Numbered from the stretch's first letter, positions 30,314 to 40,963 are shown. The stretch: DNA of 64,000 bases from Mesostigma viride (GCA_009746045.1 RPFO01000167.1:1177574-1241573), one strand, 5' to 3'. Program-made: numbers and translations. Notes: generated from the letters alone by a model not told the origin.

Positions 30314-32239
30314 GCAGCAGCAACCGCAACATCAGCAACAGCAGCAGCAGCATCAGCAGCATGCAGCAACGGTCACCACAGCAGCAATGGCAACAGCAGC
30401 AACCCCGGATGCAGCAGCAACAACCCCAGACGAGACCACAATGGCTACCACCGGATCCAGAGCAGCAGGGAGACGAGAATGGAGATACCCTGCACTACCG
30501 CCAGCAGCAGCCAGTCACCGGGCGGCCAACGCATCCTTGGGCAGGTCGGGGGCGGCCCCAGAGACCTCCCCCGGGTCCCCCACACCGGGGCAGACGCAGA
30601 GTGTCCTTCGGCAGCACGTCCCTGTTACCCACGGCGCTATGGTATTCGGACGAGGAAGGGGAGGTCCCAGGGGCAGATGGCGAGTTCGATGACCTGGAAG
30701 GGACTAACGAGGCGGACGAGGGATCTGTCACGCAGGGCCCGCCCGTTGGTTCTCATAGACCACGGACCAGCCCAGGGGAGACCCGGAGCAGTGTCACCAC
30801 CCGAGGCGAGGAGATTCATACGCCCTTCCAGCGTCCGGTACCCCAGGCCGCAGCGTCTACGGGCGCTTGACAGTAGCGTGGTCCCTTCGCCCGCGGCCGT
30901 CGGTAACCTGAATTTCAGCAGGGTGGCACTGGATGACCCGGGGTACGAACACCCCTCGTCGGTACAGGTGCGCCGGACACACGGCACACCGGACAGATCC
31001 GGATCTCTCCCGCGGTCGCAGCCTCCAGCATTCGGCTCCATCTCCTACAGAGAGGTCGGTGGGCCTAAGCTTAACACGATAAAGGCCCCACCGATGCCTA
31101 CCTTCAAGAATGTACCCAAGCTGCACGCGGATATGAAACCGCGCGAGGTCGACGAATGGGGACGCATGTGGCAACAGCAGTATACCGTTTGGTGCAATCA
31201 CAACAGCTGGGAACTGGCCACCTGTGATTTGATCCCACATGTGGTCAACACCTGCATGGACCCCTCGGTGGTGAGCATCCTGAACTGTGAGAGCATCGCA
31301 TCCCAGTCATACCCGCAAACCGTGGAGGAGCTGATGGACCGGGTGCGCCGCAAGCTGATACCCCCAGACGCGGAGCTCCACGAGCGGATCGCTTTCGGCA
31401 AGCTGCGCCAGGGGACCACCCCATATCGCGAGTTTCTGTCCAAGTTTGAGTCCAGCGCCGCTTATCTAACCGACATGACCTGGTACGAGTACAAGATCAG
31501 ATTCATCGAGGCGCTCAGCCCCGAGCTGCAGGACGAGGTATTCAAACACTACGCTGAGGTCCCCTGGAAGGAGTGGGACATCCTGAATATCCAGAGATAC
31601 CTTCTGCAGGTGGCCGACGTGGTGTCTCGCGGGCGCGCACCCTCGGTGCGCCGTTTCTTCAGGTCAGCTCCCCCGCGACGGGTGAACCAGATGTACTCTA
31701 CGGAGCTCGCCGGCGAGGAGGAGGAGGAGGAGTACCTCGACGACCCTGATGATGGCTACACTGACCACGGTGTCAACGCGATCGACGCTAGTAAGGCGCG
31801 GTGCTTCATGTGCAGCGAGGTGGGGCACCTCAAGCGCGACTGCCCCAAGCTCCGGGGCAAGAACGCCAGTCGTGGGACAGGAGAGGGGACACCCAGTGTT
31901 CGTTTCTCCGGCCCGGCCTTCGGCAGCCGCCCCGACTCCTCCGGTCCTCGGGACCGACCCCGCAACGCGGGTGAGCGTGCGGCTCGCCTGCAGCACGCCA
32001 GACAGGTCCCGACGCAGTACCAGCAGCCGCGACCACCCGCGACCAGCTCTACCAATGGTGTGTTGCGTGCGGTCAACGAGATGGAGGCGCGGCGACAGTC
32101 CTCCTCTTCCGGCCAAACGCAGGCAGTGGCTGGCTACGAGTATGACGACGAGGAGGGGGCTGACGAAGAGGAGGAGGGGGGGGAAGAGGGCGGGTGGTCG
32201 GGCGAGGCGGCCTCCCGTCCCACCGCTCCTCGGGAGTAG
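29925..32239 (+). pseudogene. gag: Gypsy Gag with polyglutamine tract, frameshifted
   Basis: Starts MPTRSQTRNARD and enters a CAG/CAA tract (30224-30330) coding polyglutamine. After the tract, the plausible reading moves one frame on (QQRSPQQQWQQQQPRM), and it moves again near 30850 into the frame that runs to 32239. That last part holds the gag core (PREVDEWGRMWQQQYTVWC, YLTDMTWYEYKIRFIEALSP) and a CCHC knuckle (CFMCSEVGHLKRDC), then an acidic tail. Repeat slippage explains the first shift. The final frame overlaps the start of the pol frame, which lies at -1, with an eight-G run at 32176-32183 inside the overlap. Confidence 0.8.
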
Positions 32240-33347
32240 TAGCCCTGCCCATGGGCTTGGGTCCCGGGGTAGGGGATAGGGTAGAAAAATCAGATGGTAG
32301 CCCAGACGCGGAGTCAACTAGAGTAGAGGTAGACGTCAATAACGTGGCCGCAGACGCGTCCTCCCAACCGGCGGCGCGTGCATCTCAAGGAGATTCGCGG
32401 CATCTGTTTCTTTTCAGCGGAGGGTTATTGGTTCCTCCCACCGTCCTTGACCCGTATTTGAAGGAGAAAACGATCATGGACGTGAAGTTCCTGGTCGACA
32501 CCGGCGCCTCCACGTCCTTCATCAACGAGGCCCTGGTGCGTCGGCTGGGCCTGGTACCCCGGCCTCACACCACGGCAGTCTATGTCACCTACTCAGACGG
32601 TCGGCGACACCAATCGCCGGGCCTAGCAGACATCAAGGGTGTGCTGCAGGGCACGCCGGTGGACCTGGTGGCGACCATTGCGCCGCTGGGCGCTGCCGAC
32701 ATCATCATTGGAGTGGACTGGCTGGACAAGCAGGATGTGGACATCAGTGTGCGCCGGCGGGTAGTTTGGTTTCCTGATGGTTCATTCTGGTGCCCTGACA
32801 GCGATTATAGGGCACAGGCCGCGGAGGTCCATAACATTACACACGAGCGCTCGGCGGACGGGCCTCGACCAGCGTCCCAGATCCTGATGAGTAGCAAGAC
32901 GCTGGCGCGCCAGCTTCGGAAGGGCAAGGAGTACGCGATGTATCGCATAGACCTGGATAGCACTCAGGCTCTGCTTAACGAGATTGGTGCCGGATTCACA
33001 CCGGATGAGCTGGCGCGGTTCAATGCCGTCCTGGAGAAGCGCACTACCCTTTTTGCGGATCGCACCCCCCAGTTCCCTCCCAATCGATCGGTGTTGCACC
33101 GTGTCCAGCTCCAGGAGGGTTCCGGTCCTACCGTGTCTCCCATGTACCGCATGGGCCCAGTCGAGCTGGTGGAGCTCAAGAAGATCCTCATTTCACTGCT
33201 CGACGCGGGGCTCATTGAACCCAGCAACAGCCCCTTCTCAGCGGGCGTGCTGCTCGTTCCCAAGCCAGGAGGCAAGTGGCGCCTGGTGACGGATTACCGG
33301 AAGCTGAACGCCATCACCGTCAAGTCCCGGTATCCCCTACCGCGGAT
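32194..33347 (+). CDS. pol: Gypsy protease and N-terminal RT, truncated by an insertion
   Basis: The reading is open from about 32164 at -1 to gag. A retropepsin with FLVDTGASTSFI and IIIGVDWL is followed by the Gypsy RT fingers (LLDAGLIEPSNSPFSAGVLLVPK, WRLVTDYRKLNAITVKSRYPLPRI). At 33348 the frame runs into an inverted-repeat insertion and stops 49 nt later. The RT resumes in register at 34135 with DDIFNRVQGATCF. Protease and RT would normally be one polypeptide. Confidence 0.85.
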
Positions 33348-34132
33348 CATCAAGTTTCGTTTAAGTGGCCAGCCGGAGCGGCTGCTTAGGTTTTAGCGGA
33401 CAAGTGTTCGAAGCGCGTCATTGGTGAATTACTTGGGAACTTGGGTTTCCCCGCGAAACTCCAACCGCACGTTCAGATTTCCAAATCTCAAGTAAAGTTC
33501 GGCGCAACTTTCTGAACGGGGGCAGTTGACGAGCAGCATTCCTCCGGACGAATGAATTGCGTTCCATACTTGCGCAAAATTTTGAAAGGTAGCTTGCGTG
33601 CAGCCCTACTAAAATTTGCGCGGACGTTCAGATTTCCAAATCTCGGGTAAATTTCGGCGGAACTTTCTGAACGGGGGTAGTTGGCGGGCAGCGTTCCTCC
33701 AGACGAATGAAATGCGTTCCATACTAGCGCAAAATTTTGAAAGGTAGCTTGCGTGCAGCCCTACTAAAATTTGCGCGAAGTGTGGGACTGAAAATTCGTA
33801 ACGGAAACTTTTTGGTAGTTGCCGTCACTTCCTTTTGTGCAAACGTGTGGGAGTGAAAATTCGTAACGGAAACTTTTTGGTAGTTGCCGTCACTTCATTT
33901 TGCGCGAGTGTTGGGCTGAAAATTCGTAACGGAAACTTTTTGGTAGTTGGCGTCACTTCCTTTGGTTCGACTGAAAATTCGCTGAAATTCGCTGAATTCG
34001 TACCGTAGCCTAATTTTTAGTACCTCAAAGTGACGGGGCACCTAAAAATTTGCCCACAAGTACACTTGGCAGCGCGCTCACTGGGAAAAATTGTACAGCC
34101 GCTCCGGCGGGCCACTTGAACGAATTGTAATG
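33348..34132. mobile_element. 785-bp inverted-repeat element inside the Gypsy RT
   Basis: The ends are imperfect inverted repeats of about 40 bp: left CATCAAGTTTCGTTTAAGTGG..GCCGGAGCGGCTG, right the complement of CATTACAATTCGTTCAAGTGG..GCCGGAGCGGCTG. The interior is made of direct repeats: a roughly 160-bp unit twice (CGTTCAGATTTCCAAATCTC ... CCTACTAAAATTTGCGCG) and a 60-bp unit three times (CTGAAAATTCGTAACGGAAAC). It has no ORF. It splits the RT codons exactly between RYPLPRI and DDIFN. The target duplication is at most one or two bases and unclear. Confidence 0.75.
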
Positions 34133-34930
34133 TTGACGACATCTTCAACCGTGTCCAGGGGGCCACGTGTTTCACCGTCATCGACTGTGCGGACGGGTTT
34201 TGGCAGCTGCGCATCGCGCCAGAAGACTGCCACAAGACCGCGTTCGCTACGCCCTTCGGTCACTATCAGTTTCGGGTGGCGGCAATGGGGCTATGCAATT
34301 CGCCGGCGTCCTTCCAGATGCTGATGAATGATATCCTCTGTCCGGTGATGGGCACAGCCCACTTGCCGCAGGTCTCCCAGGACCTGGCGGACCCGCAGAA
34401 GGGAGCGCGCCCGCCCTGGACCTACAAGCGCACTTGCGCGCTGGCGTATCTGGACGACATCCTGGTGTACTCCAAGACGTTCGAGGAGCACCTAGAGGAT
34501 GTGGACGCCGTGTTGCAGATCATGGAGGATGAGCACCTTTCGGCGCGGAAAGCCAAGGTGCGCGCCGGCCGCTGCGTGCCGTTTCTGGGCCATACCTTGT
34601 CCGCAGACGGCATCGCGACCGACCCGGAGAAGATCGAGTCCGTCCAGCAATGGCCTGTCCCTACGGACGTGAAGGGGGTGCGCAGCTTCCTGGGATTGGC
34701 ATCTTACTACCGACGGTTCATCCCGCGGTTTGCCACCATCGCCGCCCCGATCAACGCTCTTCTCAAGAAGGGTACCCCGTTCCTCTGGGCTGAGCAGTGC
34801 CAACAGGCTTTTGAGGCGCTTAAGCGCCACCTCACCACAGCACCAGTCCTTATCCTGCCGGACCCGGCCCTTCCTTTCGTCGTGGCTACGGACGCCAGCA
34901 AGGTGGCCATCGGGGGTGTCCTCTGCAGGA
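34133..34930 (+). CDS. pol: Gypsy RT palm and start of RNase H
   Basis: Resumes RT after the insertion: FTVIDCADGFWQLRI (catalytic Asp), FRVAAMGLCNSPASFQ, AYLDDILVYS (catalytic Asp pair), FLGHTLSADGI, then VRSFLGLASYYRRFI and the RNase H start PFVVATDASKVAIGGVL. About 25 extra residues (CPVMGTAHLPQVSQDLADPQ...) lie between the FQ motif and YLDD, where most Gypsy RTs have only a short link. A frameshift near 34928 ends the reading at 34977. The RNase H continues in the next frame. Confidence 0.85.
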
Positions 34931-34973
34931 CCAAGGCAAGGGTCTTCAGCCCATCGAGTATATCTCACGCACA

Positions 34974-36521
34974 ATGATTCCGGCGGAGCGGAATTACCCA
35001 GTGCATCAGCAGGAGCTTCTGGCAGTAGTCTACAGCTGCCACACGTGGCGTCACCATCTTCTGGGGGCCCAGTTTTCGGTGGCCATTAGTGAGCAGGGGG
35101 ATCTCGACCCCCACCGCCTGGTGATCCACACCGACCACCGGCCGCTCACCCACCTCCTGGTGCAGCCCAACCTGACGCCCCGCCAAGCGCGGTGGATGGA
35201 GTACTTGTCACAGTTTGCGCCATTCAAGATCCAATACGTCAAGGGCGCGGACAACGTGGTGCCAGACGCCCTTTCGCGACGGGCGGACTATTGGTTCTAC
35301 GAGGACATGGATGTGCTTCATACCACTTGCGTACCAGTGGCCGCCCCGGGGACCGCCTACGGCGCGGAGCCACGGTCTCCCCGGGCCCGCCACCTGTTTC
35401 ATCTGGGACACACCACCAGCGATGACTTGTCACCTCTCTTGGAGGAGACGAGTGCCCACGAGGACGTGGACGCCCCCGGGGAGGGGGAGGGATCGCATAT
35501 GCGCATGCCCCTTAGCCATGTGGTGCCGCCCCAGGGAATTTTTCAGCTTCAGCCGATCGGCCCGCCCACAGTCTTCTCCGAATTCGTCAACCAGGCGAGT
35601 GCGGAGACAGACCCGGCCGCGGACGCGTTCACAGTCACGTCGGACCTGGAGACGATGATCAGTCGTTTCACGGTCACGGAGGAAGCGGCGCTTGAAGCCA
35701 TCCGGGCGCATCCCCAGCAGATGGGTGCCTACCCTTGCAAGTTCCAGGATGGACGCCTGTTCGTGAGTATCCAGCCGGAGGAATGGCGGCTGTATGTCCC
35801 GGAGCTTTGTAGAGCCGCCTTGCTTCACGAGCTCCACGATTCGCTTCTAGGCGGACATCAAGGAAGCCACCGTCTTTATCCTCGGGCCCGCAAACATTTC
35901 TACTGGCCAGGGATGAAGGAGTATATTGAGACATATGTGCGCCAGTGCCCCTCGTGCCAGATCATGAAGTCCAGGAACACGGGCTCGCAAGCCGTCCCCA
36001 AGACGTTACCTGATCCGATGGGTCCTTGGGATTCTATCATGATGGACTTCATCGGCCCGTTCAAGAAGGCGAAGAGCGGCAACAGCATGGTCCTGGTGTT
36101 CGTGGACCGCCTGACGCGCATGTGTCACTTGGCCCCGTGTCCGGCCGACCTCACTGCGGAGGAGTGCGCCAAGATATACCTGACGCACGTGTTCCGGTTC
36201 CACGGGCTCAGCCGACAGTTCATCTCCGACCGCGACAAGCTCTTCACGGCCAAATTCTGGCAGGAGTTTTTCGAACGGCTGGGCACCAAGGTGTCGCTGG
36301 GCACGGCCTACCACAGTTCGTCGTCACATCTGGTGGAGCGGTTGAACCGCACAGTGCAGGAGACCATGCGACACTACACCGACGCGGTGGGCAGCAATTG
36401 GGAGGAACTTCTGGGCTTGGTGGAGTTCTCCCTGAACAATGCCCCCAGGCCGCCCACGGATTTACCCCCTTTTTCCTCAACTCTGGCAGGCACCCTCTCA
36501 CGCCTCCCGACCTGCTTATGA
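34974..36521 (+). CDS. pol: Gypsy RNase H and integrase
   Basis: RNase H continues with AERNYPVHQQELLAVV, IHTDHRPLTHLL and VPDALSRRADY. After a 200-residue linker the integrase zinc finger appears (HDSLLGGHQ..., CPSCQ) and then the DDE core: MMDFIGPF (Asp), FISDRDKLF (Asp) and HLVERLNRT (Glu). All catalytic residues are present. The frame is lost near 36455, soon after VEFSLNNAP. The true continuation (FTPFFLNSGRHPLTPPDLL) is in a neighbouring frame. Confidence 0.85.
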   Translation: MIPAERNYPVHQQELLAVVYSCHTWRHHLLGAQFSVAISEQGDLDPHRLVIHTDHRPLTHLLVQPNLTPRQARWMEYLSQFAPFKIQYVKGADNVVPDALSRRADYWFYEDMDVLHTTCVPVAAPGTAYGAEPRSPRARHLFHLGHTTSDDLSPLLEETSAHEDVDAPGEGEGSHMRMPLSHVVPPQGIFQLQPIGPPTVFSEFVNQASAETDPAADAFTVTSDLETMISRFTVTEEAALEAIRAHPQQMGAYPCKFQDGRLFVSIQPEEWRLYVPELCRAALLHELHDSLLGGHQGSHRLYPRARKHFYWPGMKEYIETYVRQCPSCQIMKSRNTGSQAVPKTLPDPMGPWDSIMMDFIGPFKKAKSGNSMVLVFVDRLTRMCHLAPCPADLTAEECAKIYLTHVFRFHGLSRQFISDRDKLFTAKFWQEFFERLGTKVSLGTAYHSSSSHLVERLNRTVQETMRHYTDAVGSNWEELLGLVEFSLNNAPRPPTDLPPFSSTLAGTLSRLPTCL

Positions 36522-36559
36522 GCCCCGGACGGGGAGGATCAGGTCAAGCTGGACACACG

Positions 36560-37067
36560 CCAGGGGGTTGATCGCTTGCTGCAGCGGATGCACCAGGCTC
36601 ATAACAGTGCAGTCCAGGGCTACCGCGCCGCGACCGAGCGGTATCTGGAGAGGACAGCCGGCAAGCGGGATAACCGGGCGCCGTCCATTGAGGTGGGCGA
36701 TTGGGTCCTGGTGGAGGGCCCACAGATCGGACGATTCTCACACAAGGTGGAGAAGGAGCTGAAGACTAAGCTTCGTCCCATGTTCCTGGGCCCCTACAAG
36801 GTTCTCACCAAGTTTGACGACGTCATGTTCCAGGTGGACGTCCCGGTGTCATGGAACCTCACGTCCAACCGTTTCCATCGTGACCAGCTCAAGTTGTACC
36901 ACCAGAACACCATTCAGGGTAGGGTCAATCCCCCGGCCCCGTTGGAGTTCAATCCGGACACGGGGAACAGGAGGATGAGGTGGCAGCGATCGTGGGACAC
37001 CGGATGTCAAACGAGGTCGGGGGACCCAGCGACAGTACCGTGTGCGATGGCGATTCGCGCAGCATGA
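36560..37067 (+). CDS. Gypsy integrase C-terminus with GPY/F-type module
   Basis: Contains VGDWVLVEGP and KLRPMFLGPYKVL, the GPF/GPY module that follows the integrase core in many Gypsy elements, then RFHRDQLKLYH. At least two frame changes separate it from the integrase core. No chromodomain is seen after it. Confidence 0.75.
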
Positions 37068-37372
37068 GTCTGAGGACTCCTGGCGCACCTACTGAGTTAG
37101 CGGGTTGCGCCCGCTTATTGGAAGCATACAAGAAGACACACCAATTGCATTAATAGGCCACATGCGGTATAACGGTGTACGGTGTAGGGTGAGAGTGAGG
37201 TGTGAGCCGGGTACAGGTACACGCCGACTAACGCCTTGGCTTGTGGTGTGTGGGCCGTGCAGGGGGACGCCGCGGAGGCGCTTCCCAGGGCCAGACTTCC
37301 CAGCGCCGCGGAGGCCGTAGAGGCAGGAATCCGGGTAGTAGACGGGGATCGAGTGAGGAAGATCTGGTGGAT

Positions 37373-38821
37373 ATGGACACGACAGATTACCCGGAGGCCC
37401 CTCTACCAGAACAGGTTGACAGGATGCAGACAGCTCGCGGAGAGCCTGCAGTCCGAAGGGGTGCTTCAAGGGCCGGGGGCTCGGGAGGTGGTGGCCGGCA
37501 CGAGACGTCGTCCAGACCCGGAGCTCCGGACGCGCGCGCGCTGCAGCTAGTGAAGGAGCTGAACGAGGAGACATTTAACCCCCGAGTGTTCGTGCGCGAC
37601 TATGGTCGGGAGGGTGACTTGGTGGAGCGGCGTCGTCGGCGCCGTAACCAGATGCCGTCAGATCTCCGCGCCGATTCCATTCTGGCGCGGGTCGGCCCCG
37701 CTAAGCTGGAGGATTTTCGATGGTTCGTGCGAAGAAATGTGGGGTTCAAGATCGAGACCCGCACTGCCGAGCGCGACGGCGTGGTGGTCGGTATCGACTG
37801 GGAAACCCATGAGCGGGAGTGCCTGTGTCATGCGTGCGTGAACACGCTGGATGCAGGTCTGGTATTTCCACGGCTGTTGCTCCTCCTGATTCCACCCGAG
37901 GTGCGGAAGCATCTGGAGAACTACTTTCCTCGATACCTCCCGTTTGAAGGGGCGTTGCGGGGCGAGAAGTGTATGCGCGCGGGTCAATACTCGTTACGGG
38001 AGGCCCTGGATCGCATCATGGCGATGGACGACGAGGACCAGGATGATGGGAGCGAGGGTGACGACTCCGATTCTGATGACTACCCTCCCCGCCCTCTTCC
38101 TCGTCCTCCTCCGAGGGATCCACCTTCTGGGGGCTCTGTGGAGGGCGGCGCAGGACATCGTCCTGTGACGCGTTTCGAGGCGCCACCGCCGGCGTTGGGC
38201 TGGGGGCGCCCCTCGGGGCGAGGGTCTCGCCTGCGGCCCACGGGTTGGGGCGGAGGCAGCCAACCAGATTCTCGGCGTGCTCCAGACCGGCCTGCACGTC
38301 GGCGCTCGCCCTCACCGTCATCGCGCTCGCGTTCCCGTTCGGACTCGGGAACGGAGGTACGCCCTGCTCGCCGAGCGTCACCACCACCTCGTCGCCCGGC
38401 TGATCGGCACTGGGAGCGCACGTGGGGGTCGGCGGTGGAATTGGAGCGAGAGTCTCGGCGACCGCGGTCGGATACGACGGGAGCTGCTCCGGCTAGGACA
38501 GAACAGCCGGCCGGGGGCGAGCCCCCGGTTGTGGCCCCCTTAGGTCCTCCGACGGATGCGGGCCAAGAGGAGCCTACCTTCCTTGTCTCCTTGGAACCAC
38601 CGGAGCCTACCTTCCTAGTCTCCCTGGAACCACGTCCCCGGCCTGCACCAGCCGGCTCATCAATGCCACGTCCTGCGGAGGGACACATCCGGCCCACTTC
38701 GTCGGGTCGACCCTCGCACCCTTCCGCGGAGGAACCGTGCCTACACACCATGGCAGAGACGCGACCTCGGGCCGCAGAGGGCCCAGCGGAACGGACATTC
38801 TGGTACCAGCGGAGCCCGTGA
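37373..38821 (+). CDS. extra Gypsy ORF A downstream of integrase, unknown function
   Basis: Open reading from upstream (37241); the first ATG in frame is at 37373. A compact middle region (ARALQLVKELNEETFNPRVFV..., FRWFVRRNVGFKIETRT, CHACVNTLDAGLVFPRLLLLLIPPEVRKHLENYF) looks folded. It is followed by an acidic patch and a long Arg/Ser/Pro-rich tail with SR dipeptides. A duplicated EPTFLVSLEP lies near the end. It has no signal peptide, no transmembrane anchor and no furin-like site, so it is not an obvious envelope despite its position. A helical continuation (LEALVAAVQSGQDLIQRLM) occurs in another frame at 38821-39018, suggesting a late frameshift. Confidence 0.6.
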   Translation: MDTTDYPEAPLPEQVDRMQTARGEPAVRRGASRAGGSGGGGRHETSSRPGAPDARALQLVKELNEETFNPRVFVRDYGREGDLVERRRRRRNQMPSDLRADSILARVGPAKLEDFRWFVRRNVGFKIETRTAERDGVVVGIDWETHERECLCHACVNTLDAGLVFPRLLLLLIPPEVRKHLENYFPRYLPFEGALRGEKCMRAGQYSLREALDRIMAMDDEDQDDGSEGDDSDSDDYPPRPLPRPPPRDPPSGGSVEGGAGHRPVTRFEAPPPALGWGRPSGRGSRLRPTGWGGGSQPDSRRAPDRPARRRSPSPSSRSRSRSDSGTEVRPARRASPPPRRPADRHWERTWGSAVELERESRRPRSDTTGAAPARTEQPAGGEPPVVAPLGPPTDAGQEEPTFLVSLEPPEPTFLVSLEPRPRPAPAGSSMPRPAEGHIRPTSSGRPSHPSAEEPCLHTMAETRPRAAEGPAERTFWYQRSP

Positions 38822-39021
38822 TGCGCTTGGAAGCGCTCGTAGCTGCGGTACAATCAGGACAGGACCTGATACAGCGCCTGATGGTCCAGCACGGTCGTCA
38901 AGGCGATCATTCTGCGGCCACCTCAGTGGGCTATGATGCGGCTTCCAGAGCTCCTGGGTCATCTCACGAGGAGTGGTCATTGGGGACTTCATACGGCCGG
39001 TACCGGGCAGAGTGGTGAGAC

Positions 39022-39734
39022 ATGGTGGGCCAGGACCGCGCACGGAGAAGCTTGTGTGTGACATTCGAGGGACCTCCGGCTTTTCAGGTTCCCCCGGGTA
39101 CGCACCTACCTGCTCCTCTGGTGTTTCGAGCGGGTCCTTGGTTCGCTGTGGATCGCGGGGCTTACTGGGAACAGGTAGAGATCACCTTTCTGCCCCAGGT
39201 TCCCCTGCCCCTGCCGCAACCCGACGACCCTCGTTTCCCCGCTGCGGTGGGGCATACTGTGCGGTTCGGGTCCGAAGACTGGTGGGATTGGCGTATCAGG
39301 TCGACGGGGTGGGGCACGTGGTGACGCCTCCCAAGGTGGCTCCAGCGGAGGGGAGTGTCTTTCTTAATCTGGTGGCGCCCGATATTGTAGGGGCCCGGAC
39401 GGTGTCGATCAACGATGATCACGTGCGTATGGAGGTTTTCCTGATGGGGGTGCACTTTGTTCGAGAGCACCGTTGTGGGGTGGTGGATCGGTCGGCGCTG
39501 ACACTCCTATTCACCCATCCCCAGTACCTCGCTGGGTTCCTGTCTCTGTGGCCCAGAGGGTCGTGGGTGGAGCTGTCCCGGCTGGGTCGGCAGAAGGTGT
39601 CCCCCTACCAAGTGGCTTTTGAGATTGACCTGTGTTCGCACCCTGGGGTGATGACTTCACAGATGACCCACGCGGGGCGTAGGGCCCTCACTGAAGTCCT
39701 GTCGCAGCGACGTGCCACTAGCGGCGGACGCTAG
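39022..39734 (+). pseudogene. extra Gypsy ORF B before the 3' LTR, one frameshift
   Basis: Starts with an ATG three bases after an upstream TGA (39016-39018) and reads LCVTFEGPPAFQVPPGTHLPAP...VRFGSEDWWDW. Near 39290 the reading moves to the frame that gives YQVDGVGHVVTPPKVAPAEG and runs to the stop at 39734. It is beta-rich in appearance with conserved-looking Trp and Phe residues. No family was recognised. It ends about 220 nt before the 3' LTR. Confidence 0.55.
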
Positions 39735-39953
39735 AGTGGTTAGAATAGTTTTCGTGACGGATAGCGGATTGATCCAGTCACCATCAGAGTCTTACTACTA
39801 CGTCAGAGTTGGTCCTGTGTATCAACTTCTAGAGGAACTGGCATTACTAACCTGCGGGTGAACCGAGGTTGGGACATAGTACTCTTATAGTAGCGTTGTT
39901 TTTCCAATCTCACTTGTACGGTAGGGACTACCGACCCCCATGGGGGGGAGGAG
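39735..39953 (+). promoter_or_regulatory. Gypsy 3' untranslated region and polypurine tract
   Basis: Short non-coding stretch ending in GGGGGGGAGGAG directly before the 3' LTR, the expected polypurine primer. Confidence 0.75.
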
Positions 39954-40537
39954 TGTTACGTCCCTGCCCTTTTGGTCGGACGTAACAATGGAATAAATTA
40001 CTAAGGCTGTTTGGTCTATTGGACTTGGGTTTTATGGACCTTGGCTATTGTGTGAATTGGACTAGTTATTTTGGTCCTAGGTTGTCCTTTTAGGGGCCGG
40101 CGCTGTGGCGCCGCGCCAGTTCTGAGTCCGTCAGTAGTTCTAGGCGTGGATCCTATAGTTGAGGGTCGATGTCGGCCCGGATCCTACGTGGAATGAGTGA
40201 CTCGGATTGTTCTAGGGAAATTGGCGTGTATCTGCGCCGCAAGCAACCTAGGTTAAATTGGTCCGAGGACGAGAGTCTCGTCCTCTTGGTTTAATGAATG
40301 ATAAGTGCGAATACGCCTACACATTGAGCCCGGGGCATTATCCATTTGTAATTGGTATTGCTAGCCAATATAAGTGTGAACTAATTAGCTTGGCATTAAG
40401 CCGTGATGCCAGATATCTCACGACTCACGTCGTGAAGCGCAACCTACTTTAGGCTATCTTGAATTATTCCTAATTCCGGCAAGAAGAGTCTTTCGCTACG
40501 TAGCTCAGGCTAGGTGTGTCTGGGCAGGGACGTAACA
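39954..40537 (+). repeat. 3' LTR of the Gypsy element
   Basis: 584 bp matching 28122-28706 with about five differences seen by eye. Confidence 0.92.
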
Positions 40538-40958
40538 CCGAAGTTAGGATTAATTCGGCTCTACCTTGTGGTTGCATGGTACGACTTGTAGGGCGTGAGT
40601 ATCTCGTGCCATTTGGCGGTGGCTAACTCCTAGCGCCGCGCAATAGTGGGGTCAAAAATTGGTGCCGAATATTCGCATCATTGCCTAGTGGATTTTGTGT
40701 GCCAGTTGTTCAAGTCGAGACACTTTATGTGTTAAGTTAACGTAGGGATAATGTGTGCAGCCGACATTGGACATTGTTTAAGAGGTCGGCGTGCACCTTT
40801 TCACGTTACCTGATGGTGGGCCAGTTGCCTTGTGGCTTGGCAATGGACACCGGTCACGGTCCTTAAATTCTATACATGCGTCTTTTATTGTATTAATGAA
40901 ATGAGTTGTGCCGCAACATTTGAGCTCATTCGTTGACGCATTATTAGGATTTTTGACA
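40538..40958 (+). repeat. right LTR of the small LTR element, 3' part
   Basis: Continues 27939-28121 after the duplicated CCGAA. It ends TTTTTGACA and is followed by the target duplication CCAAC (40959-40963). Confidence 0.9.
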
Positions 40959-40963
40959 CCAAC

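Larger units (their letters stand above)
28122..40537 (+). mobile_element. Gypsy-type LTR retrotransposon with extra ORFs
   Basis: 12,416 bp with 585- and 584-bp LTRs (TGTTACGTCCCTGCC...GGGCAGGGACGTAACA) and target duplication CCGAA (28117-28121, 40538-40542). Order: LTR, initiator-type primer site, leader with short repeats, a hybrid-binding-domain ORF, gag with CCHC, PR-RT-RNase H-integrase, two or more extra ORFs, polypurine tract, LTR. The LTRs differ at about 1%, yet the coding region carries several frameshifts and a 785-bp insertion. Confidence 0.92.
26945..40958 (+). mobile_element. small non-autonomous LTR element, right LTR split by Gypsy
   Basis: Two LTRs of 600 and 599 bp with TGTCA...TGACA ends flank only 394 bp of internal sequence (27545-27938). 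A primer-binding site and polypurine tract are present but no pol. Without the Gypsy insertion the element is about 1.6 kb, a TRIM-like arrangement with unusually long LTRs. Confidence 0.85.

Noticed and set aside
37241-38821. Envelope gene of the Gypsy element
   Set aside because: No signal peptide, transmembrane anchor or cleavage site is visible; only the position fits.
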